From Halobacteroides halobius DSM 5150 (GTDB lineage Bacteria > Bacillota > Halanaerobiia > Halobacteroidales > Halobacteroidaceae): a stretch of DNA of 64,000 nucleotides. The DNA is taken from NCBI RefSeq assembly GCF_000328625.1, contig NC_019978.1, positions 372,001-436,000 of the forward strand. Direction: 5' to 3'. The position numbers and the translations under genes were made by a program. The notes beneath the pieces were generated by a model. It worked only from the letters and a program-made list of their open reading frames with translations, was not told the origin of the DNA and did no database searches. Numbering within the stretch: position 1 is the stretch's first letter; each line of letters begins with the position of its first letter. Positions 15,857-25,314 of the stretch are shown here, piece by piece.

Positions 15857-17197
15857 GTGACAGGCAAATTATACCAAAAGTTAGTAAAAAATCTAACTAC
15901 TAAAGAGACTAAAAAATTTAATGCTTGGCTTGAAGAATTTCATTCGATTGATATCGCAGAAGTTTTATCTGAATTGAGTGATAAAGAGTTACTTCAATTT
16001 TATGAGTTAACTAATTATGAAAATATGGCTATTATTCTTGAGCAAGCTGAAGAAAAAACCCAGGTTAGGCTTTTAAGATTAATCGAGTTAGAAGATGAAA
16101 CTAAATTATTTTCTCAGATGTCAACTGATAATCTAACAGATATAATGGGCAATCTTCCTTTTAAAGAGCGAAAGGAATTATTAAATAGAATGAAAAATAA
16201 TAAGTCAGGCCCTGTTAGTAATTTATTAGGTTATGATACAGAAAGTGCTGGCGGATTGATGACTACAGAATATATTGCTCTTAATGAAGGATTAACTATT
16301 GCTCAGGTGCTTAATAAGATAAAGACTATCGGTATCACAACAGAAGTAATTGATACTATTTATGTTCTAAATGATAATAAGTTAGTTGGGATTGCTGATT
16401 TGCGTAATATTTTGGCAGCAGATGAAAAAAGTTTATTACGGGATGTGACTGACTATAATGTTGTTTCTGTACTACCAAATGATGACCAAGAAGAAATCTC
16501 GTTGTTGGTAGCTAAGTATGATTTAACTGCAATTCCTGTAGTTAATCGTAAAGACCAATTGTTAGGAATAATTACAGTTGATGATATTATTGATGTTATT
16601 GAGACAGAAAATACTGAGGATATGTTTAGAATGGTTGGTGTAAGTGAAGAGGAAAGTGTACATAGCTCTTTAAAAAATTCTATTAAGAAGAGATTACCCT
16701 GGTTAATCATTAATTTAGCAACGGCTTTTTTAGCCTCTTTTACTGTTGGATTATTTGAAGATATAATTGCTCAAGTAGTTGCTTTAGCAGCAGCTATGCC
16801 TATCGTAGCAGGGATGGGTGGTAATGCAGGGACTCAGACTTTATCTGTTGTAATTAGAGGAATTGCATTAGGAGAGATTGATTTAAGAGAAAACTGGCGG
16901 TTTGTTTTTAAAGAGATAGGGCTAGGTTTAATTAATGGAGCGGTTACAGGTTTGTTGACAGGAATTATTCTTTATTTTCAGTATGGTAATCCTTATTTAG
17001 GTTTAATTATCTTTTTAGCAATGATTGGTAATTTGCTTATAGCAGGTTTAGCTGGATTTTTAATACCTTTATTTTTAGAGTTGATAGGAGTAGACCCTGC
17101 TTTAGCTTCGGCTATCTTTGTGACTACTGCTACTGATGTTTTTGGTTTCTTTATTTTTCTAGGATTAGCTAAGATGATGTTAGGTTTTATAAGTTAG
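15857..17197 (+). CDS. mgtE: Magnesium transporter MgtE
   Basis: A 446-residue Mg2+ channel of the inner membrane. A helical N domain (residues 1-130) is followed by two CBS domains (about 135-255). A plug helix and five membrane helices then follow, with GNAGTQT and DPALASAIFVTTATDVFGF lining the pore. Mg2+ binding to the N and CBS domains closes the channel in studied homologues. It starts with GTG after AAGGAGG. Length and domain order are normal. Confidence 0.95.
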   Translation: MTGKLYQKLVKNLTTKETKKFNAWLEEFHSIDIAEVLSELSDKELLQFYELTNYENMAIILEQAEEKTQVRLLRLIELEDETKLFSQMSTDNLTDIMGNLPFKERKELLNRMKNNKSGPVSNLLGYDTESAGGLMTTEYIALNEGLTIAQVLNKIKTIGITTEVIDTIYVLNDNKLVGIADLRNILAADEKSLLRDVTDYNVVSVLPNDDQEEISLLVAKYDLTAIPVVNRKDQLLGIITVDDIIDVIETENTEDMFRMVGVSEEESVHSSLKNSIKKRLPWLIINLATAFLASFTVGLFEDIIAQVVALAAAMPIVAGMGGNAGTQTLSVVIRGIALGEIDLRENWRFVFKEIGLGLINGAVTGLLTGIILYFQYGNPYLGLIIFLAMIGNLLIAGLAGFLIPLFLELIGVDPALASAIFVTTATDVFGFFIFLGLAKMMLGFIS

Positions 17198-17221
17198 AAC
17201 AAATTCTTTCTGGAATCATAA

Positions 17222-17248
17222 TTGACAATAAAGATAATATGTTATAAT
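17222..17248 (+). promoter_or_regulatory. Promoter of typA
   Basis: TTGACA at 17222-17227 and TATAAT at 17243-17248 with only 15 bp between. TAATCT at 17245-17250 would give the normal 17-bp spacing. Confidence 0.6.
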
Positions 17249-17287
17249 CTTAACTTGGAATTTTGTTATAAACTAAGGAGGAAGTAT

Positions 17288-19102
17288 ATGATAGTTAGAG
17301 ATGATATTCGCAATATAGCAATTATTGCCCACGTAGACCATGGAAAGACAACTTTAGTAGATGGGATGTTAAAACAAAGTGGCATCTTTCATTCTAAACA
17401 AGAAGTACAAGAGAGAGTAATGGATGATAATGATTTAGAACGAGAACGAGGAATTACTATTTTATCTAAAAATACAGCAGTTAATTATAAGGAGACTAAA
17501 ATAAATATTGTTGATACACCAGGTCACGCTGATTTTGGTGGTGAGGTTGAACGAATTTTAAAGATGGTAGATGGTGTTTTATTAGTTGTTGATGCTTTTG
17601 AAGGGCCAATGCCTCAGACTAAGTTTGTGTTAACTAAAGCATTAGAGTTAGATTTAAAGCCTGTAGTAGTTTTAAATAAAATTGATCGAGAAGATGCACG
17701 ACCAGAGGAAGTTGTTGATAAGGTATTAGATTTATTTATTGATTTAGGGGCCACTGATGAACAGATAGATTTTCCAGTGATTTATGCTTCTGCTCTAGAA
17801 GGATATGCCCAAGAAGAATTATCTGCTACTAATGATGATTTAGAGCCTTTATTTAAAGCAGTTATTAAGCATATTCCAGCTCCTGAAGGTGAAATAAATA
17901 AACCACTACAAACAATTGTAACTACAATTGAATATAATGATTATGTGGGGCGAATGGCTTTAGGAAAGATTAATCGTGGTCAAGTTAGTGAAGGAGAAGA
18001 AGTAGCTATTTGTAAAAGGGATGGTACAGTTGATAAAAAAAGAATTAGTAAACTGTATGCGTACCAAGGATTAGGTAGAAAGGAAATTAAAGAGGCTAAA
18101 GTTGGAGATATTGTAGCTATAGCTGGAATGGAAGGAATTAATATTGGTGAAACAATAGCTGATAAAGATAACCCTGAAGCCTTACCTTTTATTGAAATTG
18201 AGGAACCAACTGTTAGTATGACTTTTACTACCAATGATAGTCCTTTTGCAGGTCAAGAAGGTGATTTTGTTACTTCTAGAAATTTAAAAGATAGATTACT
18301 AAAGGAATTAGAAAAGAATGTAGCTTTACGAGTTAAGGAAATAAATCCTGATACCTTCAAGGTTTCAGGAAGGGGAGAATTACACTTATCTATTTTAATT
18401 GAAACTATGCGCCGGGAAGGTTATGAATTCCAGGTTTCTAAACCAGAGGTAATTATGAAAGAAGAAGAGGGCCAAAAATTAGAGCCCATTGAAGAAGCAA
18501 TTATTGATATACCAGAAGAACACATGGGAACCGTAATGGAATTATTAGGTGCCAGAAAAGGTGAAATGAAGAATATGGTTCACTTAAGTCAGAGTAGATT
18601 AAGATTAACTTTTGAGGTTCCTTCGCGAGGATTAATTGGTTTTAGGTCTGAGTTTTTAACTAAGACCAAAGGGGAAGGGGTACTAAATTGTAGTTTTTCT
18701 CATTATGATAATCATCGTGGTCAAATTTCTGAGACTGATACTGGTTCTATAGTAGCAGATAGAGAGGGTGAAGTAACTAGATATGGTATCTTTACTGCTC
18801 AAGAAAGAGGCGATATATTTGTAGAGCCGGGGACTAGAGTGTATGAAGGAATGATTGTAGGGTCCAATGCTCGAGAACAAGATTTGAATATTAATATTTG
18901 TAAAAATAAAAAGTTAGATAATATGAGATCTGCTGGCTCAGATGAGGCTATGATTCTAACACCAGCCACTGAGCTTAGTTTAGAAGAGTCTTTAGAGTAT
19001 ATAACTAGCGATGAATTAGTAGAGATTACACCTAAAAATATTAGGTTAAGAAAGAAAATTTTAAATAAAAAGACAAGGGTTAAGGCACAAAAAAGCAATT
19101 AA
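17288..19102 (+). CDS. typA: Ribosome-associated GTPase TypA/BipA
   Basis: A translational GTPase of about 604 residues that acts on the ribosome in stress and cold adaptation and in 50S assembly. G motifs are AHVDHGKTTL, RERGITI, DTPGHADFGGE and NKIDRED, followed by EF-G-like domains III and V and the TypA-specific C-terminal domain (ERGDIFVEPGTRVYEGMIVG). The ATG at 17288 follows AAGGAGGAAG; the in-frame extension to 17222 runs through the promoter and is rejected. Single gene. Confidence 0.95.
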   Translation: MIVRDDIRNIAIIAHVDHGKTTLVDGMLKQSGIFHSKQEVQERVMDDNDLERERGITILSKNTAVNYKETKINIVDTPGHADFGGEVERILKMVDGVLLVVDAFEGPMPQTKFVLTKALELDLKPVVVLNKIDREDARPEEVVDKVLDLFIDLGATDEQIDFPVIYASALEGYAQEELSATNDDLEPLFKAVIKHIPAPEGEINKPLQTIVTTIEYNDYVGRMALGKINRGQVSEGEEVAICKRDGTVDKKRISKLYAYQGLGRKEIKEAKVGDIVAIAGMEGINIGETIADKDNPEALPFIEIEEPTVSMTFTTNDSPFAGQEGDFVTSRNLKDRLLKELEKNVALRVKEINPDTFKVSGRGELHLSILIETMRREGYEFQVSKPEVIMKEEEGQKLEPIEEAIIDIPEEHMGTVMELLGARKGEMKNMVHLSQSRLRLTFEVPSRGLIGFRSEFLTKTKGEGVLNCSFSHYDNHRGQISETDTGSIVADREGEVTRYGIFTAQERGDIFVEPGTRVYEGMIVGSNAREQDLNINICKNKKLDNMRSAGSDEAMILTPATELSLEESLEYITSDELVEITPKNIRLRKKILNKKTRVKAQKSN

Positions 19103-19177
19103 TAGCATCAGGATGAGTGAGAATGGGGTAGAAAAAAGTGCTCACCCTGATAACTAAAAAAGAAAGGAGAAGTCAAG

Positions 19178-20359
19178 ATGGAGATATCGTCGAGAGTCAG
19201 TCAGATTGATGCTTCGCCTACATTAGCGATTAGTGCTCAAGCAAAGGAATTATGCCAACAAGGAAAGAATGTGATTAGTTTAGGAGCGGGAGAGCCAGAT
19301 TTTAATACTCCTTTACATATTAAAGAGGCAGCAAAAGAAGCTATGGCAGCAGGGTTTACAAACTATACTGCTACAGTGGGGACTAAAGAATTAAGAACTG
19401 CTGTTACAGATAGATTTAACAAGCAAAAGAAGATTGAATATAGCAGTGAGCAGGTAATTGTTTCTCCAGGGGCCAAGTATGCTTTATTTTTAACATTGCA
19501 GGTGCTAGTTGATGAAGGTGATGAGGTTATTCTACCAGCCCCTTATTGGGTTAGTTATCCCCAACAGGTTAAATTTGCTGGTGGTAAAATGAAAGCAGTA
19601 GAAACTAAAGAAGAGAATGATTTTAAGTTAACCAGTCAAGAATTAAAAGACTCTATTACGCCTCAAACTAAAGTTTTAATCTTAAATACTCCTAGTAATC
19701 CTACAGGAGCTATTTATAGTCAAGAAGAGTTAGCTAAGATTGCTGAGATAGCCATTAAAGAGGATATTATGATTATTGCTGATGAGATTTATCAACAAAT
19801 TAGTTATGATAAAGAAGCAGTGAGTATTGCCTCTTTAGGAGAAGAAATTAAAGAGCAGACAGTTATTATTGATGGTGTTTCTAAAGCTTATGCTATGACA
19901 GGATGGCGGATTGGTTTTGCGGTTGGCCCGCAAGAAGTTATTGCTGCAATGGCTTGTCTACAAAGTCATAGTACATCTAGTGCTAACTCAATTGCACAAA
20001 AGGCAAGTGTAGCTGCTTTATCTGGAACGCATGCCCCCACAGAAAAGATGAAAAAAGCATTTAAGCAGAGAAGAGATTTGATAGTAGAGCAAATAAATCA
20101 AATTCCTAGTTTTAAAGCTAAAAAACCAGCTGGAGCTTTTTATCTCTTTGTTAATGTTAAGGATGCTTTAGGTCAAAAAATAAATGGAGAGAAGATAACT
20201 AATGATCAAAAATTAGCTAATCTATTATTACAAGAAGCAGGAGTAGCTACAATTCCAGGTTCTTTCTTTGGCAAAGATGGATATTTAAGGATGTCTTATG
20301 CTACTAGTGAATCAGAAATTAAAACTGCTATAAATAAGATAAAAGATTTTCTTGCTTAA
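19178..20359 (+). CDS. Class I aminotransferase, aspartate-type
   Basis: A PLP-dependent fold-I aminotransferase, 393 residues. It shows SLGAGEPDFNTP at the N-terminus, NTPSNPTGA, the cofactor-binding ADEIYQQISYD, the Schiff-base Lys in DGVSKAYAMTGWRIG, and the substrate Arg in YLRMSYATS. It resembles the AspB-type aspartate aminotransferases of Firmicutes (aspartate plus 2-oxoglutarate to oxaloacetate plus glutamate). Specificity is inferred from overall similarity. It ends in a palindrome shared with the converging ytrI-like gene. Confidence 0.88.
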   Translation: MEISSRVSQIDASPTLAISAQAKELCQQGKNVISLGAGEPDFNTPLHIKEAAKEAMAAGFTNYTATVGTKELRTAVTDRFNKQKKIEYSSEQVIVSPGAKYALFLTLQVLVDEGDEVILPAPYWVSYPQQVKFAGGKMKAVETKEENDFKLTSQELKDSITPQTKVLILNTPSNPTGAIYSQEELAKIAEIAIKEDIMIIADEIYQQISYDKEAVSIASLGEEIKEQTVIIDGVSKAYAMTGWRIGFAVGPQEVIAAMACLQSHSTSSANSIAQKASVAALSGTHAPTEKMKKAFKQRRDLIVEQINQIPSFKAKKPAGAFYLFVNVKDALGQKINGEKITNDQKLANLLLQEAGVATIPGSFFGKDGYLRMSYATSESEIKTAINKIKDFLA

Positions 20360-20389
20360 AAGTAAGGCGGCTTAAGCCGCCTTACTTTT
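20358..20389. terminator. Bidirectional terminator between convergent genes
   Basis: A perfect 32-nt palindrome with arms AAAAGTAAGGCGGCTT. It spans the end of the aminotransferase gene and the end of the ytrI-like gene on the other strand. Confidence 0.9.
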
Positions 20390-20864
20390 AATTATCCACC
20401 TCTGTAAATTCAACTTTAACTACTGCCTTAGGTTGAATAATTAACCAGACGAGCTTAAGTTGATAGTTCTTTTCTTCAATAATAATAATCCTTTCATTAA
20501 TGGTGTTAGCTATTAATTGGCCATCAATTTTTGCAATATTACGTCCAATTAAGCTATCTAATAATTTAAAAGTTCTTTCTTTTAATTCTTGTTTAAGATG
20601 TTTATCTCCTTTTGTTTGAACATTTATTTCTAGCTCTTGGATTATTGTTCTTTTTTCTTCTTTTAGACTCTTTTTTAGTTTTTTTAATTCAGTTTCTTGG
20701 GTATTTATTGTAGCAACCAATTGTTTTTTTTCATAGATTAATTGGTCAAGTTCTCTGCCTATCCAGAGGTTAATTAAACAGCCACCAATAATTATTCCTA
20801 AAATAAAACTAGCTAGTATACGAGCAAATTCTTTTTTAGTTAAAGCTAGAAATCTAAATTCCAT
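20388..20864 (-). CDS. YtrI-like membrane-anchored coiled-coil protein
   Basis: 158 residues with one N-terminal membrane span (FARILASFILGIIIGGCLI, residues 13-31). A charged coiled coil follows (about 40-80), then a small C-terminal domain. Similarity alone is weak. It lies directly after a YtrH-family gene and next to dnaE, the same arrangement as ytrI-ytrH in Bacillus, whose products are needed for efficient sporulation. Its GGAGG lies inside the end of ytrH, 2 nt separating stop and start, so the two are translationally coupled. Confidence 0.6.
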   Translation of the reverse strand: MEFRFLALTKKEFARILASFILGIIIGGCLINLWIGRELDQLIYEKKQLVATINTQETELKKLKKSLKEEKRTIIQELEINVQTKGDKHLKQELKERTFKLLDSLIGRNIAKIDGQLIANTINERIIIIEEKNYQLKLVWLIIQPKAVVKVEFTEVDN

Positions 20865-20865
20865 T

Positions 20866-21177
20866 TTAGTTTCCTCCAGTAAGGATTGTAATGATCCAAA
20901 TCCCTAATTGAGCTCCTAAAAAGCCAGTGATTAAAAGTATAAATTGTTTTACCACTAGTAAAATTTCTCCTTCTAATAATCCCCCTTCAAAGAGCTTTAA
21001 GTTAGAGAATGTACCACCAATAGAGATTACAACAGCCCATAATTTGAGTTCTTTCGATAATTCCCTCATAGATTTTAGAGGTGATTCTTTAGCTAAAGTA
21101 GCTCCAATACTTCCAATTAATGACCCTCCGAGGATGATCCCTAAGGAGATAAAAAAAACAATTAATAAACGTTGCAT
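20866..21177 (-). CDS. ytrH: Sporulation membrane protein YtrH family
   Basis: 103 residues with three hydrophobic spans (about 4-26, 46-58, 75-98). The sequence matches the YtrH family, made in the mother cell during sporulation in Bacillus; GGSLIGSIGATLAKESPLKSM and the YGG/IGGTFSNLK-type loop are characteristic. It is divergent from dnaE. Its presence is the main hint that this organism forms endospores. Mechanism unknown. Confidence 0.75.
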   Translation of the reverse strand: MQRLLIVFFISLGIILGGSLIGSIGATLAKESPLKSMRELSKELKLWAVVISIGGTFSNLKLFEGGLLEGEILLVVKQFILLITGFLGAQLGIWIITILTGGN

Positions 21178-21350
21178 TATATCACCTACTAAATCTGATT
21201 TATGAAATTAGTAGTTACCGTTTGTAAAGAATATAGCATATATTTATTAAAATTTAGTGTAAATTATGCTTTGCTCGGAAAGAATGTTATAATAATTTAT
21301 GTAGATAATTTTAATTGTAAGTTATCCAATTAAAAAAGGAGGTGAAATAT

Positions 21351-24300
21351 ATGTCTAACTTTGTTCATCTTCATACTCATACTGAATATAGTCTGCTAGA
21401 TGGGGCAATTAGAATAGATGACTTGGTTCAACAAGCAAAAGAGTATGATATGCCAGCGGTAGCAATTACTGACCATGGGGTACTGTATGGTGCAATTGAT
21501 TTTTATCAACAACTTAAAGAAGCAGGGATTAAACCTATCATTGGTTGTGAGGTATATGTGACTGAAGATTATCAACAAAAACAACCTCGTAATAGAAAAT
21601 TAAATCACTTAGTATTATTAGCTGAAAATAAGCAAGGGTATAAAAATTTGTTAAAGTTAGTTTCACAAAGTTTTTTAGAAGGGTTTTATTATAAACCACG
21701 AGTTGATAAAGAATTATTAGCTAAGTATAGTGAGGGTTTAATTTGTTTAAGTAGTTGTTTAGCTGGTGAAGTAGCAACTTTAATTCAAAACCGACAATTT
21801 GAACAAGCTAAGGAAGTTGCATTAGATTATCAAAATATATTTGGGCCAAATAACTTCTTTTTAGAGATGCAAGATCATGGTTTAGCCGAAGAAAAGCAAG
21901 TTAATACAGAGTTAGTTAAATTAAGTCGAGAGTTAGATATACCATTGGTAGTGACCAATGATGTTCATTATTTAAAGCAAGATGATGCTACAGTACATGA
22001 TATCCTGCTATGTATTCAAACTGGTAAGGATGTAACGGATGAAGATAGATTACAATTTCCTAATCAAGAATTTTATTTTAAGTCTCCACAAGAAATGCAA
22101 GATTTATTTTCTGACTACCCACAAGCAATTGAAAATACAGTTAAGATTGCTCAGCGTTGCAATCTTGAGTTAGATTTTGAACAAACTCTACTGCCTGATT
22201 ATCAAGTACCCCAGGGGGATACACTTGAGTCTTATTTACGTAAGGTAGCTTACCAGGGTTTAGCAGAGAAGTATGAGCAAATAACTCCTGAAATAGAAGA
22301 AAGATTAGAGTATGAGTTAGAAATTATCAATCAAATGGGCTATCCTGCTTATTTTTTAATTGTGCGGGATTTTGTTAGATATGCTAAAGAGAATGATATT
22401 ATAGTTGGCCCAGGGCGAGGTAGTGCTGCTTCTAGTTTAGTTTCTTATGCGTTAGATATTACAAATATAGATCCTTTAGAGTATGATTTATTATTTGAAC
22501 GATTTTTAAATCCGGCCCGAGTAACAATGCCGGACATAGATATTGATTTCTGTTATGAGCGGCGGGATGAAGTAATAGATTATGTAACTAAGAAGTATGG
22601 CCCAGATAAGGTAGCCCAGATTATTACTTTTGGAACAATGGCTGCTAAGGCAGCAGTCAGAGATGTAGGACGAGTCTTAGGAGTCAGTTATAATAAGACC
22701 GATAAGGTAGCTAAAGCAATTCCTGATAATTTAGGGATTGATATTAAAGGGGCTTTGTCTAAATCAGAAGAATTAGAAGAGTTATATCAATCAGATAAAG
22801 AAGTTAAAGAAATTGTTGATTATGCTCATGGTATTGAGGGATTACCTCGCCATGCTTCTACTCATGCTGCAGGAGTAGTAATTACTAAAGAAGAATTGAC
22901 TAATTATACTCCACTATATCAGAATGGTGGTGAAGTTACTACCCAGTATGCTATGGATGATTTGGAGTCATTAGGCTTATTAAAGATGGATTTTTTAGGT
23001 TTAAGAACTCTAACAGTAATTAATAAGACACTAGATTTAATAAAAGAGACTCAAGGAGAAGAAATTGAGTTAGCTCAGATTTCTTTTACTGACCAGAAAG
23101 TATATGATTTATTAAGTAGTGGGAATAGTTTAGGAGTATTTCAATTAGAAAGTACTGGTATGAGACGTTTAATTGCTAAGTTAAAGCCAGAAGACATAGA
23201 AGATATTATTGCTTTACTAGCTTTATATCGACCAGGGCCTTTAGGAAGTGGAATGGTAGAGGATTATATTGCTAGAAGGCATGATGAACAGGAAGTAGAG
23301 TATCCTCATCCAGATTTAAAAGAAATTCTAGGGCCAACTTATGGTGTAATTTTATACCAGGAGCAAGTAATGCAGATTGTGCAAAAAATTGCAGGGTATT
23401 CTCTTGGTCAAGCTGATATTTTGCGTCGATCAATGGGAAAGAAAAAACCTGAGGTTATGAAGAAACACCGAGATATTTTTATTAATGGTAATGATGATAT
23501 TGCTGGAGCAGTAAACAATGGTTATAGCAAAGAGTTAGCTAAAGAGTTATTTGAACTGATTGAACACTTTGGAGGTTATGGCTTTAATAAGGCTCATAGT
23601 GCAGCTTATGCTCATGTTTCATATTATACTGCTTACTTAAAAGCTCATTATCCAGTTGAATTTATGGCTGCGTTATTAACTAGTCAGATAGAAAATAGTG
23701 ATAAGGTAGCTAAATATATCAATGAAGTAAGAAGGATGGGCTTTGAAGTACTACCTCCTAATATAAATGCTAGTTACTTTGGTTTTACAGTTGATTCTGG
23801 ACAGATTAGATTTGGCTTACAAGGAGTCAAGCATGTAGGGGCCAAGGCTATTGAAGAAATTATTACAGCTCGTAAAGAAGAGAAGTTTAAAAGTTTATCT
23901 GACTTTTGCCAAAAGGTTGATTTAAGCAAGGTCAATCAACGTGTAGTAGAGAGTTTGATTAAAGCAGGAGCTTTTGATTCTTTAGGTGATTATCGTTCTC
24001 AATTGCTCAATGTATTACCTGAAGTTTTTAGCCAAGCTCATAAAATGCAAAAGGAACAAAGTAATGGTCAAACTAGCTTTTCAGATTTATTTACAGAGGA
24101 TAAAGAGTTTGTAGCTACTGATATTCAGTTACCAGAGATTAAGGAGTTTGCTAACCAGAAGTTATTATCTTTAGAGAAGGAAATGTTAGGTTTATATCTG
24201 TCTGGTAATCCTTTAGAAGATATTTTACCCCAATTAAAAGAAAGAAGAGATAGTACAATTCAAAGCTTAGAAATTGGAGAGCAAGAAGTGGTTACAGGAG

Positions 24301-24752
24301 GAATAATTACTAAAAAGAAAGAGGTAATAACTAAGAATCAGCGCCAGATGGCTTTTATATCACTAAAAGATGAAACAGATAAATTAGATGCAATTATTTT
24401 TCCAGATGTTTATCAAAAGTACCAAGAATTAGTGATTGAAGATCAAGGGGTGTTAATTAAGGGCCAAGTAAATCAAGAAGAAAAATTAATTGCGCAGCAA
24501 ATAATAGATGTAACTGATTCAGTAGCAGATGAAGTTAAGGTAGTCCATCTACAATTAGAAGATCCGACTTTAACTACAATAGATAATTTAAAAGATATAC
24601 TAGTTAATTATTCTGGAGAAAAGAAAGTATATCTACACTTAGTTATTAAAGAGCAAAGAATTAGTATAAAATTAGATAGTAAGTACTGGGTACAAGCAAC
24701 TAATGAATTAAGTAAAGAGTTGAAAAGTATAGGTGCTAAGCACTTCTTTTAA
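21351..24752 (+). CDS. dnaE: DNA polymerase III alpha subunit DnaE
   Basis: A 1133-residue replicative polymerase subunit of the DnaE1 type. The N-terminal PHP domain begins HLHTHTEYSLLDGA. The polymerase palm carries GPGRGSAASSLVSYAL and the catalytic Asp triad region PDIDIDFCYERR; the fingers follow. HhH and an OB fold (VTGGIITKKKE to FISLKDE, about 975-1030) are near the end. The extreme C-terminus is of the Gram-positive, non-PolC kind. The ATG at 21351 is used because the GTG at 21342 lies within the GGAGGTG ribosome site. Confidence 0.95.
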   Translation: MSNFVHLHTHTEYSLLDGAIRIDDLVQQAKEYDMPAVAITDHGVLYGAIDFYQQLKEAGIKPIIGCEVYVTEDYQQKQPRNRKLNHLVLLAENKQGYKNLLKLVSQSFLEGFYYKPRVDKELLAKYSEGLICLSSCLAGEVATLIQNRQFEQAKEVALDYQNIFGPNNFFLEMQDHGLAEEKQVNTELVKLSRELDIPLVVTNDVHYLKQDDATVHDILLCIQTGKDVTDEDRLQFPNQEFYFKSPQEMQDLFSDYPQAIENTVKIAQRCNLELDFEQTLLPDYQVPQGDTLESYLRKVAYQGLAEKYEQITPEIEERLEYELEIINQMGYPAYFLIVRDFVRYAKENDIIVGPGRGSAASSLVSYALDITNIDPLEYDLLFERFLNPARVTMPDIDIDFCYERRDEVIDYVTKKYGPDKVAQIITFGTMAAKAAVRDVGRVLGVSYNKTDKVAKAIPDNLGIDIKGALSKSEELEELYQSDKEVKEIVDYAHGIEGLPRHASTHAAGVVITKEELTNYTPLYQNGGEVTTQYAMDDLESLGLLKMDFLGLRTLTVINKTLDLIKETQGEEIELAQISFTDQKVYDLLSSGNSLGVFQLESTGMRRLIAKLKPEDIEDIIALLALYRPGPLGSGMVEDYIARRHDEQEVEYPHPDLKEILGPTYGVILYQEQVMQIVQKIAGYSLGQADILRRSMGKKKPEVMKKHRDIFINGNDDIAGAVNNGYSKELAKELFELIEHFGGYGFNKAHSAAYAHVSYYTAYLKAHYPVEFMAALLTSQIENSDKVAKYINEVRRMGFEVLPPNINASYFGFTVDSGQIRFGLQGVKHVGAKAIEEIITARKEEKFKSLSDFCQKVDLSKVNQRVVESLIKAGAFDSLGDYRSQLLNVLPEVFSQAHKMQKEQSNGQTSFSDLFTEDKEFVATDIQLPEIKEFANQKLLSLEKEMLGLYLSGNPLEDILPQLKERRDSTIQSLEIGEQEVVTGGIITKKKEVITKNQRQMAFISLKDETDKLDAIIFPDVYQKYQELVIEDQGVLIKGQVNQEEKLIAQQIIDVTDSVADEVKVVHLQLEDPTLTTIDNLKDILVNYSGEKKVYLHLVIKEQRISIKLDSKYWVQATNELSKELKSIGAKHFF

Positions 24753-24801
24753 TTAATAAGCATATACTATATAATAGAGATGTAATTGAGGAGGGAAAAT
24801 T

Positions 24802-25299
24802 ATGAAATTAAAAGAAGAAATAATCAATAAGTTACAAGCTCGGGGAGTAGAGTTATCAGATATAGCTGAGGTAGCATATCATTTACAAAAGCCTTATAGT
24901 AAAGATTTAAAATTAGAAGACTGCTTAGTTGCTGTAAAGCATGTGTTAGAGAAAAGAGAAGTCCAGTATACTGTATTAACTGGGATAGCTTTAGATATAT
25001 TGGTAGAAGAGGAAAAAGTAGAGGGTGCTTTAGCTAAGATTATTAGAGAAGATGAACCGTTATATGGAGTAGATGAAAGTTTAGCTTTAGCTATCGCTAA
25101 TATCTATGGAAGTGTTGGATTTACTAGTTTTGGTTATTTAGATAAAGATAAAATGGGAATTATGAAAGAATTAGATACAACTAAAGAACAGGTTAATACT
25201 TTTTTAGATGATTTAGTAGCTGGAGTTGCTTCAGCAGCTTCAGCGAAGATTGCACATCAAAATAAAAATAAGGAACTGGATGAGGCAGAGATTTCTTAA
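24802..25299 (+). CDS. pgpA: Phosphatidylglycerophosphatase A family protein
   Basis: 165 residues, like the YutG-type PgpA proteins of Firmicutes. Landmarks are LQKPYSKDLKLEDC, KREVQYTVLTGIALD, YGVDESLALAIANIYGSVGFTSFGYLDKDK, and FLDDLVAGVASAASAKIAH. It is expected to dephosphorylate phosphatidylglycerophosphate at the membrane. Firmicute forms lack the long hydrophobic helices of the E. coli enzyme, so the exact substrate is less sure. It is followed 15 nt later by the DUF368 transporter, which also concerns membrane lipid phosphates. Confidence 0.8.
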   Translation: MKLKEEIINKLQARGVELSDIAEVAYHLQKPYSKDLKLEDCLVAVKHVLEKREVQYTVLTGIALDILVEEEKVEGALAKIIREDEPLYGVDESLALAIANIYGSVGFTSFGYLDKDKMGIMKELDTTKEQVNTFLDDLVAGVASAASAKIAHQNKNKELDEAEIS

Positions 25300-25314
25300 A
25301 GTGGAGGGTTTTTA

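Noticed and set aside
19106-19152. Hairpin between typA and the aminotransferase gene as terminator
   Set aside because: Arms ATCAGG and CCTGAT pair, but the loop is long and there is no T-run.
20927-21205. 92-codon plus-strand frame
   Set aside because: Antisense to ytrH, whose family match decides the strand.
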